Part shown: positions 6,835 to 14,285 of the stretch, one piece after another
Layout of the letters: every line of letters begins with the position of its first letter
Position numbering within the stretch: position 1 is the stretch's first letter
IMG/VR virus record: IMGVR_UViG_3300006793_000329
Location: 1 to 21,913 of that record
DNA length: 21,913 nt
Source of the DNA: a virus
Direction: 5' to 3' (one strand)
The notes under the pieces: generated by a model
What the model saw: the letters and a program-made list of their open reading frames with translations, nothing else
Database searches by the model: none
Told to the model about the DNA's origin: nothing
Program-made: the position numbers and the translations under genes

Positions 6835-8040
6835 TTACGCTCCTATAACTTTTGCCAGTTTTGGTTTTCCTTTTTGTTTAATCATAGGTTGTAAGGCATA
6901 GCGTAGAGCATCAATGTAATGATTGTGAGCATCTACAATGTGAGGTAAAACATCCTCTGTAAGCCTATCAACTTTATAACTATATCTAACAAACTCTCCT
7001 GCTGTTTCTATACAGCGAGTGTGGATAAATACTCTCTTAAAACTTCTTATAAATTCTATACCATCTTCAACACTACCACCCCATTTATGGACTGCTTCCA
7101 TTCTATAGCCTTGCCTTCTTACAAAACTGATAGATTCGGGTCTAGCTGAATCCCCTCTTATTATATGCTCTTTTGCTCTAGGAATTTCATCTATTAGTCT
7201 GTAGGTATTGTCTAACTCAATTTGTCGACCACCTGCTTCATAGTCAATATACAAACAACCATCCCAAATATAGCATCTCAATATAGCTGTCGGGTCTTGC
7301 GAAAAACCCCAATCCAAACCATAATAAAAGGTTACATCTTCTGGTGCTGTAAAGTCTGCCACTTCAAACTTATGTCTAAATATTTGTGCTTCAGATGTAG
7401 TTCTACACTCCCCTTCCCATATGTGTAAATACTCGTCATAATCCCATTTCTTCATGTACTCTAGTTCTTTTTCAAGTTCTTCAGTAAAGTATGGATTATC
7501 GTAATAGTTTACCTTAACCAATTGACAATCTTCTCGTTGGTTATTAACTACAAACTTTTGATATGTCGGGTCAGACTCAAGATTAGGATTAAAACTTACC
7601 CATATTTCGCTGTTCTTTTTACGAATCGTAGGTATTAATATTTCCCATGATTCATGAGTAATTTTTTGTGCTTCCTCTACCCAACAAATATCTACGCCCT
7701 CAAGCGATTTAATTTGCATAGGGTCATGTCGCAAACCATAAAAAAGAAATTCAGTACCGTTTACACCATAGATACCTTCCCTTGTAACTCTAAAGAATTT
7801 TTCTAGACCCATTCTCTCTATACATTGATGTAAGAGTTTGTGTACAGATTGTTTCATTGAGCCTTGAATCTCACGAGTACATAAGATTCGCATTTTAGAT
7901 CTAGCACCCATAACAAGTAAAGTGTTAGCAAAACTCCATGACTTGCCACCACCCCTGCCACCGTAATAGATTTTCATCCTTGCAGGTTCAAACAACGGTT
8001 TAAAGATTTTAGGTATCTTTACCTTACCTTTTAACTCCAT
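6835..8040 (-). CDS. terL: Terminase large subunit (PBSX/Terminase_3 family)
   Basis: 401 aa packaging motor. The ATPase domain has Walker A GGRGGGKS (27-34), Walker B VDICWVEEA (116-124) and coupling motif SFNPN (149-153). The RNase H-like nuclease has acidic residues in YGLDWGFSQDP (D243), RGDSARPE (D297) and DAHNHYIDALRYAL (D370/D377). It cuts concatemeric DNA and pumps it through the portal. The length is typical and all motifs are intact. The start overlaps the TerS stop (TAATG). Confidence 0.95.
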   Translation of the reverse strand: MELKGKVKIPKIFKPLFEPARMKIYYGGRGGGKSWSFANTLLVMGARSKMRILCTREIQGSMKQSVHKLLHQCIERMGLEKFFRVTREGIYGVNGTEFLFYGLRHDPMQIKSLEGVDICWVEEAQKITHESWEILIPTIRKKNSEIWVSFNPNLESDPTYQKFVVNNQREDCQLVKVNYYDNPYFTEELEKELEYMKKWDYDEYLHIWEGECRTTSEAQIFRHKFEVADFTAPEDVTFYYGLDWGFSQDPTAILRCYIWDGCLYIDYEAGGRQIELDNTYRLIDEIPRAKEHIIRGDSARPESISFVRRQGYRMEAVHKWGGSVEDGIEFIRSFKRVFIHTRCIETAGEFVRYSYKVDRLTEDVLPHIVDAHNHYIDALRYALQPMIKQKGKPKLAKVIGA

Positions 8041-8384
8041 TATTCAACAAATTCTACATTGAGATTTAATCCCCCCTCAATATCAAATTCTTGTCTTTCC
8101 ACATAACCTCTATCTTTACCTTTCGTTTTTAATAAAAAGATAATTGCTGTCGGATGTTTATCATCTACCAGTTCATACAATTTACTCTCAGCAAAGTCTA
8201 AGACTACATTTTGTATCTCATCCATATCTTCACTAAATTGCTTATCTTCTTTTCTCCAACGATACGGTGTAGTTCTATCTATCCCTACACGCTTAGAGGC
8301 TTGACTAACAATTCCCATAGTGTTTTCTAATTCACCTAAAAACTGTTCTTTTTTAGTGTGTTGTTTTTGTTGTATTGTATTCAT
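8040..8384 (-). CDS. terS: Terminase small subunit
   Basis: 114 aa. An N-terminal helix-turn-helix (FLGELENTMGIVSQASKRVGIDRTTPYRWRKED, about residues 15-47) is followed by a helical FSEDMDEIQNVVLDFAESKLYELVDD segment and the frequent ...ptAIIFLLKTKGKDRGYVERQEF end. The HTH recognises pac/cos DNA and recruits TerL, encoded immediately downstream. The ATG overlaps the preceding ParB-like stop (ATGA). Confidence 0.9.
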   Translation of the reverse strand: MNTIQQKQHTKKEQFLGELENTMGIVSQASKRVGIDRTTPYRWRKEDKQFSEDMDEIQNVVLDFAESKLYELVDDKHPTAIIFLLKTKGKDRGYVERQEFDIEGGLNLNVEFVE

Positions 8385-8905
8385 GCCTTTTTACCTTGTT
8401 TTGGCGAACGCCACGCCCTTGAATATTTATGCTCTTTTATATTTAAATGGTCAAAAACTCCATCTTTATAAAGCAAATCTACTTCATCTTTTGTACACCC
8501 AATTCCTTCAATTATTTGTTGTGGACTATATTGATGCTCATCTATTAGCGATTTAATTATAGAGTGCATTTTTATAGACACATGGTTTCCTTTTGCTCTG
8601 TTTATTCTTATTGTTAACAGTTGTCTTTCGGGTTCAGATATTTTCATAATCACCACAGGCACTTTGCCCTTAAACTTATCTAATAGCTTCTTGCTTTGCT
8701 TACTAATAAAACTTCTGTGGTAACCATCAATAATTGTAAAGTCCTCACTTACAAGAATTGGCTGAATCCAACCGTTTTTTAAAATACTAAACTCTAGTAG
8801 TTTTAATTCTTGATTAAGAACAACATTAGGGTTATAGTCATTTGCTTGTAGTTTTGTAGCATCAATCCACTCAACATTGCTTATAGGATTATCAATTAAT
8901 TCCAT
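8381..8905 (-). CDS. ParB/Srx-fold protein (second copy)
   Basis: 174 aa. NPISNVEWIDATKLQANDYNPN leads into the ParB-like core: LEFSILKNGWIQPILVSEDFTIIDGYHRSFISK (about residues 38-70), with IDGYHR as the nucleotide-binding/catalytic signature, then RQLLTIRINRAKGNHVSIKM. A helical segment follows (QQIIEGIGCTKDEVDLLYKDGVFDHL). Such ParB-like domains next to terminase genes are frequent in phages, but their substrate is not settled; some act as CTP- or ATP-using switches or as nucleases. No centromere-binding HTH of true ParB is obvious. It overlaps the upstream HNH gene by 14 nt and has a poor SD. Confidence 0.75.
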   Translation of the reverse strand: MELIDNPISNVEWIDATKLQANDYNPNVVLNQELKLLEFSILKNGWIQPILVSEDFTIIDGYHRSFISKQSKKLLDKFKGKVPVVIMKISEPERQLLTIRINRAKGNHVSIKMHSIIKSLIDEHQYSPQQIIEGIGCTKDEVDLLYKDGVFDHLNIKEHKYSRAWRSPKQGKKA

Positions 8906-9293
8906 GTTCGTATTTTAGTATATTAAAGTTGTGTTTGTATACAGGGGGGAAAGTTACACCGTTTTTTAGATCTACCCAATACTGCTCACAGGCTACAGGG
9001 TTACGGTGTATGCTATGGTGTATCATGTGGCAACGCCAACAGATAGGCTCTAGCACTCTATTAATATTATCAAGTTCTTCTTCAGTAATTTCCACGGGAA
9101 ACCTTGCAAATACTTCTTCTAATGTATACAAGGTTACATCATAATCTTCATTATGTAAATGTAAAATTCCCTCAGTCTGTCCACAACGCCTACATTTGGA
9201 AGGCTGTTTCACCCAACCCATTTTCTTAGCTTTGTTAGTTAATTTTAAAGATGCCAAGCGTTGTTCTTTAGACCATTTTTTATATTTTCTCAT
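8892..9293 (-). CDS. HNH-type zinc-finger nuclease-like protein
   Basis: 133 aa. It shows a treble-clef layout: C34-R-R-C37, then H45/H47-NED and C85-W-R-C88-H-M-I-H-H. The final LEPICWRCHMIHH stretch fits the HNH consensus (LCxxCHxxxH) and the HNED segment fits the first catalytic strand. The basic N-terminus (MRKYKKWSKEQR) may contact DNA. It starts with SD GGAG and overlaps the GNAT stop by TAATG. Phage HNH proteins near terminase genes can assist packaging cleavage, and free-standing homing endonuclease is the alternative. Which one applies cannot be told here. Confidence 0.68.
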   Translation of the reverse strand: MRKYKKWSKEQRLASLKLTNKAKKMGWVKQPSKCRRCGQTEGILHLHNEDYDVTLYTLEEVFARFPVEITEEELDNINRVLEPICWRCHMIHHSIHRNPVACEQYWVDLKNGVTFPPVYKHNFNILKYEHGIN

Positions 9294-9688
9294 TATTTCT
9301 CCACTTTTAGTTTTGTATAGGCAATACCATTATCGCCCATTCTAGTTATATTAAACCCCTCTTTTTTATATTTAGGCAAACTTAAAGATGTACAGTAAGC
9401 ACTCATTACAGTAGGAGAATACATTTTAAATATTTTTTGCATTCTAGCATTCCATAACAAAGTGTAAAGACCTTGACCTCGGAAATCTTTTTTTATGTAG
9501 TCTGTTTTTAGTCTTATGTGATTTGTACCTAATTCTTGCCAACCAACAACTCCAACGAGTTGTATACCTTCCATTATACAGAGATAATGCGAATTTTTAT
9601 CGTACTTTTTTATAGCTACACGCTCTTTTCTTAGGTAATTAGATAGTCTTTGATAGACTTCATCATGCTCTATTGGATATATCTTCAT
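9293..9688 (-). CDS. GNAT-fold acyltransferase, possibly Mom-like
   Basis: 131 aa from the ATG at 9688 (MKIYPIEHDEV); an upstream reading lies inside the previous gene. GNAT hallmarks are the beta strand pair HYLCIMEGIQLVGVVGWQEL (34-53), RLKTDYIKKDFRGQGLYTLLW with the acetyl-CoA-binding RGQGLY (70-75), and the terminal SLPKYKKEGFN beta-bulge region. The substrate is unknown. The neighbourhood of DNA-associated genes and the Mu Mom protein being a GNAT-fold DNA modifier make a base-modifying role conceivable but unproven. It overlaps the PAPS-reductase-like gene by 26 nt. Confidence 0.72.
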   Translation of the reverse strand: MKIYPIEHDEVYQRLSNYLRKERVAIKKYDKNSHYLCIMEGIQLVGVVGWQELGTNHIRLKTDYIKKDFRGQGLYTLLWNARMQKIFKMYSPTVMSAYCTSLSLPKYKKEGFNITRMGDNGIAYTKLKVEK

Positions 9689-10790
9689 ATTCAAAATAAG
9701 ATTTAAGTCTTTCGGGTACAGGAGTAATTGGTCTTTTGTAAGTTCCAGCAATTACTTTACCAAAAACATATAACGCAGGGTAACCACCAAACGGATTGTC
9801 ATCTCGCCTGTTTTTTTCAGCAGTCTTTTTTACTCGGCTAACTTGCAACATAGCTGAAGCGTGTTGACTTTTGTCTGTAATATTTTCTTTAATGTATAAG
9901 TATATTGCTCCCCATGGGTCACCATTAGCTTTGTCTTTGTACTGGTATGCAGTTTGACTTGCTCTGTTTCGTATAATGTCTTTGTAATATCTAGTCTGCA
10001 CATCAATTTCTGGAAACACATCCATAATTTGGTTATACAACAAAGGGTCAATAGTTTTAATTTTGTGTATTCTTTTACTTGCCTCTGCGTGTAATTCTGA
10101 TGCCACTCTTAATGAATCTTTGTTAAAAACTTGTGCATCATAAATCTTACAATAATCTACATTCTTGTCATAAAAATATTTAAAAATGTCTTTTTCTGAC
10201 CAATCATAAATTGGCTTAAATAAATTAATGTTTTTAACTACAGGGTTTTTTGTCAAGTAAGGAATTATGCTAGATGTAACTCCTTGAAATCTTGTTATGC
10301 TTTCTTGTGCTCTAATGCCAATCATCATTGCTATCTTCTTATTTTTTTTATTAGCAAAATAATGTTTGTCAAATGTAAACTGGTCACATACTACATCTAG
10401 CTTTTGTGCAATATCGGGTTTAGGAACAATCCATTGTCTATTTTCATCCCATTGTATGTATTTTTTCTTAGAGCCTAAGATATAGATTTCTGACACTAAT
10501 GGTGTTGCCATATACACAAAGTTGTATCTTGGGTTTTTAGCATCTTCTAATACAAACTCTCTAATGCTATTTTGTATTACTTCTTCATCTCTAAAAATAA
10601 CATTGATTTTATCGTCATAATCGTTAGCATCTAGATATTCTTCCATTAGCTTTAAACAAACTCTGCTATCTTTACCCCCCGAATAACTTACCCATAATTC
10701 ATCATGCGAATTGTAAACTTTATCAATTCTATCTAATGAGGCTTCGTATACACTTCTATCTTCATAGATTAAATCACTTTTTTTAGCCAT
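9663..10790 (-). CDS. PAPS reductase-like PP-loop protein, IbrA-like
   Basis: 375 aa. The PP-loop is VSYSGGKDS (34-42), with the second conserved region IGIRAQES (157-164) and PIYDWSEKDIFKYF (193-206), typical of the phosphoadenosine-phosphosulfate reductase fold. The long C-terminal region (residues 210-375, including RVASELHAEASKR and NPFGGYPALYVFGKVIAGTYKRP) matches the DUF3440/IbrA layout rather than CysH, and the CysH C-terminal Cys motif is absent. It overlaps the ParB-like gene upstream, as ibrA and ibrB do. The function of IbrA-type proteins is not established; a sulfur-related DNA or nucleotide reaction is only a guess. Confidence 0.8.
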   Translation of the reverse strand: MAKKSDLIYEDRSVYEASLDRIDKVYNSHDELWVSYSGGKDSRVCLKLMEEYLDANDYDDKINVIFRDEEVIQNSIREFVLEDAKNPRYNFVYMATPLVSEIYILGSKKKYIQWDENRQWIVPKPDIAQKLDVVCDQFTFDKHYFANKKNKKIAMMIGIRAQESITRFQGVTSSIIPYLTKNPVVKNINLFKPIYDWSEKDIFKYFYDKNVDYCKIYDAQVFNKDSLRVASELHAEASKRIHKIKTIDPLLYNQIMDVFPEIDVQTRYYKDIIRNRASQTAYQYKDKANGDPWGAIYLYIKENITDKSQHASAMLQVSRVKKTAEKNRRDDNPFGGYPALYVFGKVIAGTYKRPITPVPERLKSYFEYEDISNRA

Positions 10791-11424
10791 CTATATCTTG
10801 TCCAATAAATTTAAGGATGCGTTCACTTTCAGACATATCGTTTTCTTCATACACTTCAGCAATATATCTAAGAATACGGTCAGAGATATTTTCGTAATCT
10901 TTAAAATTGTTTTTTAGGTTTTTAACAAATGCGTACCAAATGTCCATTTGTTGTTCATCTGCAAAATAAATAGTGTAATCGTTAAATTTTGTAGTGTCTT
11001 TTGCTTCATCCATTGTTTCATCATCAGATTCTACAAGAAACATTTTTGGGTCTAAGTCTAACGCCCACTCATCTAATTTATAAGCATCAAATTGCTCAGA
11101 AACTAATTCCCAATCCCATTTACCAAAAGCTATATTATCTTTCATAATAAACTCTTGCTTTTGTTCTTCCGTAAAGTCCTCTACTTTAAGTATAGGCACT
11201 TTTTTTAACCCTGCCTCAACACAAGCCTTAAATCTCATGTTGCCACCCAGTATGACATTATTTTCGTCTATGACAATGGGTCTAATCTCTAACATTTGTG
11301 GAAAGTTTCTTACACTATTTACTAGCTTTGCAAACTTTACATCGTCAATGTTTCTTGGATTTGTGTCATTAACATTTAGATCTACAATATCCATATAGTT
11401 TGGAACATAAGATTTATTGCTCAT
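10783..11424 (-). CDS. ParB-like protein, IbrB-like
   Basis: 213 aa. The N-terminal ParB/Srx domain has VDLNVNDTNPRNID, VNSVRNFPQMLEIRPIVIDENNVILGGNMRFKACVEAGL (GGNMR signature, about 60-64) and VPILKVEDFTEEQKQEFIMKDNIAFGKWDWELL-like FGKWDWELVSEQFDAYKLDEW. The acidic C-terminus after residue 130 is separate, with a short beta segment (TIYFADEQQMDIW) and helices. It has SD AAGGAG and is coupled to the PAPS-reductase-like gene (8-nt overlap), giving an IbrB-IbrA arrangement. Confidence 0.8.
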   Translation of the reverse strand: MSNKSYVPNYMDIVDLNVNDTNPRNIDDVKFAKLVNSVRNFPQMLEIRPIVIDENNVILGGNMRFKACVEAGLKKVPILKVEDFTEEQKQEFIMKDNIAFGKWDWELVSEQFDAYKLDEWALDLDPKMFLVESDDETMDEAKDTTKFNDYTIYFADEQQMDIWYAFVKNLKNNFKDYENISDRILRYIAEVYEENDMSESERILKFIGQDIDG

Positions 11425-11434
11425 TATTTACTCC

Positions 11435-11785
11435 TTAAAATGGAACATCATCTTCAGGTTCATCTCTACCCAAATCTTGTAATTGACTTGTTTCATCTAC
11501 TGTGGAAACTGCATCAGCTACCCATGGCTCAGTTACTTTGCCTTTAAGCATTTTTGAGCCTGTACTTGTTACTTTGTATTTGTCAGTAAAACTTCCAGTA
11601 GCTTCATCGTAAACCATAGAAAAATACAATGGTATTTCTACATCTTTACCATCTACATTTGCTTTAACTTTAATAATTGGTTTGCGTGATGCCATTAGAC
11701 TTTCTACACCTTGTCGATTAAATATGCCATTTTCGACATAAACAATAGCTTTGTTTGTCTTATCGTACTGTGTTCTTTCGTTCAT
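11435..11785 (-). CDS. Putative ssDNA-binding protein with SSB-type tail
   Basis: 116 aa. It ends in DEPEDDVPF, an acidic tip matching the DDDIPF C-terminus by which bacterial and phage SSBs bind partner proteins. The body is beta-rich (KAIVYVENGIFN, IIKVKANVDGKDVEIPLYFSMVY, DKYKVTSTGSKMLKG), compatible with an OB fold, but I do not recognise a classical SSB sequence. It sits between ERF annealase and ParB-like genes, where SSB is common. SD AAGGAG; the start overlaps the ankyrin-like stop (ATGA). The function is supported mainly by the tail and context. Confidence 0.55.
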   Translation of the reverse strand: MNERTQYDKTNKAIVYVENGIFNRQGVESLMASRKPIIKVKANVDGKDVEIPLYFSMVYDEATGSFTDKYKVTSTGSKMLKGKVTEPWVADAVSTVDETSQLQDLGRDEPEDDVPF

Positions 11786-12165
11786 TTTTTTCTCCTTGAT
11801 TTCATATATATTGAATAACCTTTGGTTACAAGGTTGCCTAGTTGTTCAACTGTAATCGTAGTCTTGCTTGACGATTTTTTTGATGCAGGTAACCACCCTG
11901 CGTTAGTTGAAAGTTTGTTAATAATTTTGGATGTAAAGATGTTGCCATGAAATGCTTGGCAATGTGCTACTGTGTAGCCTTGTTTAGTTTGTAATCTTAA
12001 AATATCTTTGTCCTCAGTAGTCCAACCTCTCCGAGATTGTGCATGAGCAATTGTCCATCCTTTGTCGTTTTTTAGTTTAAGGATTTCAATTTTGTTAGTA
12101 AACTTATCTTTTGCAGTTAAAGTTGGGTCTGTTAAATGTTCTAGGAATTGTGCATAAGTTATCAT
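11782..12165 (-). CDS. Ankyrin-like repeat protein
   Basis: 127 aa from the ATG at 12165, with SD GGAG. It shows two repeats of about 29 residues: ILKLKNDKGWTIAHAQSRRGW and ILRLQTKQGYTVAHCQAFHGN, where the G-W/Y-T-V/I-AH pattern is the ankyrin 'xGxTplHxAa..G' consensus in degenerate form. A third, weaker unit is KLSTNAGWLPAS. The tail is basic (SSKTTITVEQLGNLVTKGYSIYMKSRRKK). Ankyrin-type repeats usually mediate protein contacts, and the partner is unknown. It lies between ERF and the SSB-like gene. Confidence 0.6.
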   Translation of the reverse strand: MITYAQFLEHLTDPTLTAKDKFTNKIEILKLKNDKGWTIAHAQSRRGWTTEDKDILRLQTKQGYTVAHCQAFHGNIFTSKIINKLSTNAGWLPASKKSSSKTTITVEQLGNLVTKGYSIYMKSRRKK

Positions 12166-12182
12166 TAAATCTCCATTTAGGT

Positions 12183-12283
12183 GGTTACTTAGGGTAACCA
12201 ATCCCCCATAAGACCTAACGAGGTGAGGAGATAAGGAATGATGACCTTACTTTTCTACCCCGAATACCTATTGGGCATAGGTA
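12183..12283 (-). other. Structured intergenic leader with two hairpins
   Basis: The 121-base gap between ERF and the ankyrin-like gene contains two perfect inverted repeats: TACCTAT/ATAGGTA (12265-12283, 5-nt loop) and GGTTAC/GTAACC (12183-12199, 5-nt loop). Between them lie purine-rich stretches, and there is no ORF. Neither hairpin is followed by a T-run on the minus strand, so these are not canonical terminators. This could be a regulatory leader, a processing site or a protein-binding RNA. Confidence 0.45.
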
Positions 12284-12286
12284 ATT

Positions 12287-12919
12287 CTAAATTGTATCTT
12301 GTTTGTCAAACAACTGGGAATGGTAATCTTGCACTTGTATAAAACCTTTGTCACCTGCATCTTCCCATATTTGCGTAGCTTTATTTATATCGCCATTAGT
12401 CTTTGCTTGGTCTAATTCAGCTTTCATAAAATTTACATCTACACTACGCTGTTGTGATGCTGTTAAAGGTTTATTATACGCATTATTTACAGGCTGTGTT
12501 TTAGGTTTTTTGGATCTACCGACTGCTGTTTCTCCATCATCATCAGCATCTTGCCCAATAGCTTCAAGCGATAGCATACTTACAATTCCATAACGCCTTG
12601 CGTAAGTCACACATCCGCCTAGCGACTGCATGTTTACTTTGCCTTGTGGCATAACTAACCTAACATTACTTTCCATGCAATCTTTTACATCATGCGACAT
12701 AAACACCTTAGTGTTAAGAACATCGCCTAATTCAGTAACCTGCACACTCTGTACTATAACAATGCCTAACTTATTAAGTGTAGGCTGTATAGTTCTCAGC
12801 ACATTGTTAATGTCTGTGTATTCTGAATTAGCATAAAAAGAGTTTTTAGCATTTTTTACAACTTTTAACTCTGTTTCCTTAAATTTGAGTAAGGCTTCTC
12901 CAAGCGTTAATTTGCTCAT
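12287..12919 (-). CDS. erf: ERF-family single-strand annealing protein
   Basis: 210 aa. The ERF core includes FYANSEYTDINNVLRTIQPTLNKLGI (28-53) and the diagnostic MQSLGGCVTYARRYGIVSMLSLEAIGQDADDDGE (97-130). It is an annealase that pairs complementary single strands in phage recombination and repair. The C-terminal third is charged and variable, as usual. SD GGGGG overlaps the HTH gene end, with an ATGA junction. ERF next to an SSB-like protein and a Ref-like nuclease indicates a recombination module. Confidence 0.9.
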   Translation of the reverse strand: MSKLTLGEALLKFKETELKVVKNAKNSFYANSEYTDINNVLRTIQPTLNKLGIVIVQSVQVTELGDVLNTKVFMSHDVKDCMESNVRLVMPQGKVNMQSLGGCVTYARRYGIVSMLSLEAIGQDADDDGETAVGRSKKPKTQPVNNAYNKPLTASQQRSVDVNFMKAELDQAKTNGDINKATQIWEDAGDKGFIQVQDYHSQLFDKQDTI

Positions 12920-13239
12920 GACTTGCCCCCCATTTTAAGCTGTTTAATTAATCCATCTATCCATTCTTTTGGTTTCGAATTTAAAAATGCTACAGCTTCG
13001 TTTACAGTAGGTTTAATGTTGGTTTGGTCTTTTAGTTTGTATTGTGCAACTCGGCTTTTGCCACCGTATCTGTTTTTTACAACCAAAGTGTGTGTTTCAA
13101 TATCTACACCTCGTTTACGAAGTTCATATATCACAGCACTTAACCTATAAACACCACAATCTTCCATAGCTTGTTTACCTGTAATTGAGCCATAATCATG
13201 TAGCCATTTTTCTATTATTACTTTTTGATTAGTTATCAT
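12916..13239 (-). CDS. Winged-helix DNA-binding protein (HTH_39-like)
   Basis: 107 aa. MITNQKVIIEKWLHDYGSITGKQAMEDCGVYRLSAVIYELRKRGVDIET is a helix-turn-helix followed by a wing with the YRLSAVIYELRKRG recognition helix, typical of small phage winged-helix proteins (HTH_39-type). The tail KPTVNEAVAFLNSKPKEWIDGLI is helical. It could regulate the recombination operon or act in DNA handling, and the sequence does not discriminate. SD AGGAG. Confidence 0.7.
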   Translation of the reverse strand: MITNQKVIIEKWLHDYGSITGKQAMEDCGVYRLSAVIYELRKRGVDIETHTLVVKNRYGGKSRVAQYKLKDQTNIKPTVNEAVAFLNSKPKEWIDGLIKQLKMGGKS

Positions 13240-13438
13240 GTAATACTCCTGCTTTAGTTAATAGTTCAGAAAATTGAGTTAAGACATTTTGCTTGTTGCC
13301 TTTTAGTCCAAACTCTCGCTTTATAATCGCATAACACGATTTACCTCTAGACAATTTCATGCCTTTAAGTTCAAGTTGTAACCCTTTTCTAAGAGTTAAG
13401 TATCGAAATGTGTGTATGTCATCACCTGTTATTATCAT
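13229..13438 (-). CDS. Small conserved-type phage protein, 69 aa
   Basis: MIITGDDIHTFRYLTLRKGLQLELKGMKLSRGKS then CYAIIKREFGLKGNKQNVL. The LKGMKLSRGKS-x-IIKREFG-KGNKQ pattern is one I recognise from short proteins in many phage early regions, without a known function. It is basic and likely nucleic-acid or protein binding. SD AAAGGAG; it overlaps the neighbours by 17 nt upstream and 11 nt downstream. Confidence 0.7.
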   Translation of the reverse strand: MIITGDDIHTFRYLTLRKGLQLELKGMKLSRGKSCYAIIKREFGLKGNKQNVLTQFSELLTKAGVLHDN

Positions 13439-13700
13439 TTTTTAACTCCTTTATTTTTTGGTCTATTTTGTCTATTTTGTTTTGCTCGTTTTTATAGTCT
13501 TTGAGCAATTTAAGAATGTCGGGATGCACATCAAAGAAACCTGCTCTGCGTTCTTTTTCTTCATCATACAAAGCATCATTGCGTATTTCTTCCATGTCTT
13601 TAGCTTGTTGGTCTTGCCAATCAACAGGAACATAGCCATGTTCGGTTTGTTCTATCTCGCCATTTTCTTCCATTTCTATGACTTCTCTGCTACCTTTCAT
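13422..13700 (-). CDS. Acidic coiled-coil protein, 92 aa, unknown
   Basis: The ATG at 13700 overlaps the TGA of the preceding gene (ATGA), so this is chosen over a longer upstream reading. The sequence is MKGSREVIEMEENGEIEQTEHGYVPVDWQDQQAKDMEEIR, then a GFFDVHPDILKLLKDYKNEQNKIDKIDQKIKELKNDNN coiled-coil end. Strong negative charge at the front and a K/E/D heptad tail are seen. No family is recognised. Confidence 0.65.
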   Translation of the reverse strand: MKGSREVIEMEENGEIEQTEHGYVPVDWQDQQAKDMEEIRNDALYDEEKERRAGFFDVHPDILKLLKDYKNEQNKIDKIDQKIKELKNDNNR

Positions 13701-13930
13701 AAGTATATCCACCTTGCAATATATGGTGCTTGGTGAACAATGTAGGGTATCAAGCCAATACAAATACCAATAATAAGCCAAGTTCTACCTCTAAGTGGTA
13801 TGTAGGCTTTTTGGTAAGGTATCTTTGCATAGTTCTGATAGCTTTGCTTACGAGTAGCCAAGCCTTTACGCCATAGCCATACATTTAATGAATGGCGTAT
13901 CTCAAACAATCGTCTGATAGGGTTTTTCAT
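13697..13930 (-). CDS. Small single-pass membrane protein, 77 aa
   Basis: From the ATG at 13930 (SD AGGAG): a basic N-terminal part (MKNPIRRLFEIRHSLNVWLWRKGLATRKQ) and a C-terminal hydrophobic segment TWLIIGICIGLIPYIVHQ (about 49-66) with a short tail. By the positive-inside rule the N-terminus would stay in the cytoplasm. It is the first gene of the P3 operon, where early phages often place host-interaction or exclusion proteins. Function is unknown. Confidence 0.65.
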   Translation of the reverse strand: MKNPIRRLFEIRHSLNVWLWRKGLATRKQSYQNYAKIPYQKAYIPLRGRTWLIIGICIGLIPYIVHQAPYIARWIYL

Positions 13931-13951
13931 AATTACTCCTGTTTTGGTCAT

Positions 13952-13971
13952 ATAAAACAAAATTGTTTTAT
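13952..13971 (-). promoter_or_regulatory. Start-site palindrome/operator of promoter P3
   Basis: ATAAAACAAAATTGTTTTAT is a perfect 20-bp palindrome starting seven bases after the -10, covering the predicted transcription start. A repressor operator or a 5'-terminal hairpin is equally possible. Confidence 0.7.
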
Positions 13972-13978
13972 GGGTACA

Positions 13979-14007
13979 ATTATACGCCTTTAAGACAGAT
14001 TTATCAA
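13979..14007 (-). promoter_or_regulatory. Promoter P3 (recombination operon)
   Basis: Minus strand TTGATA, 17-bp spacer ending AAAGGCG, TATAAT: near-consensus sigma70. The -35 overlaps the stop codon of the Ref-like gene. Its -10 region and first bases (GGCGTATAATTGTA) equal those of P2. Confidence 0.85.
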
Positions 14008-14285
14008 CTCAAATAATTTAGATCTAAAGCCTTATTTATTCTGTCTAAGTAATGAGATTGAGAGCCATAACATTCTTCCCATACTCTCATACCTAAATGG
14101 TGTATTCCTTGACTTCCTCTGTGGTGTTCTACGCACAATGGAATCGTGTTACAGTCATCAGCTTTTTTACTTAAGGCTGAGTATTTATAACCAATTAAAT
14201 GATGGATTTCAGCAGGTCGCATACATATACAGCAACCATAATCAGCTAAAAATTCAAACCTTTTTTGTCGTTCTTTTTTTGTCAA
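14004..14285 (-). CDS. Ref-like HNH nuclease
   Basis: 93 aa from a TTG start (14285) with SD GGAG 8 nt upstream and a TTGA overlap with the DUF1367 stop. There is no in-frame ATG before the motif. Metal-binding and catalytic pattern: C18-C-I-C21, AEIHHLIG (H28 H29), IPLCVEHHRGSQGIHHLG (C51, H54 H55, H62 H63). This matches the P1 Ref / RecA-dependent nuclease family (HHLIG, TIPLC..HHRG..G.HH). Ref cuts DNA at RecA-made displacement loops. The unusual start codon may lower expression. Confidence 0.78.
   Translation of the reverse strand: MTKKERQKRFEFLADYGCCICMRPAEIHHLIGYKYSALSKKADDCNTIPLCVEHHRGSQGIHHLGMRVWEECYGSQSHYLDRINKALDLNYLS

Noticed and set aside
9830-10051. Second minus-strand frame inside the PAPS-reductase-like gene
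   Set aside because: Fully contained in a gene with clear motifs, without SD.
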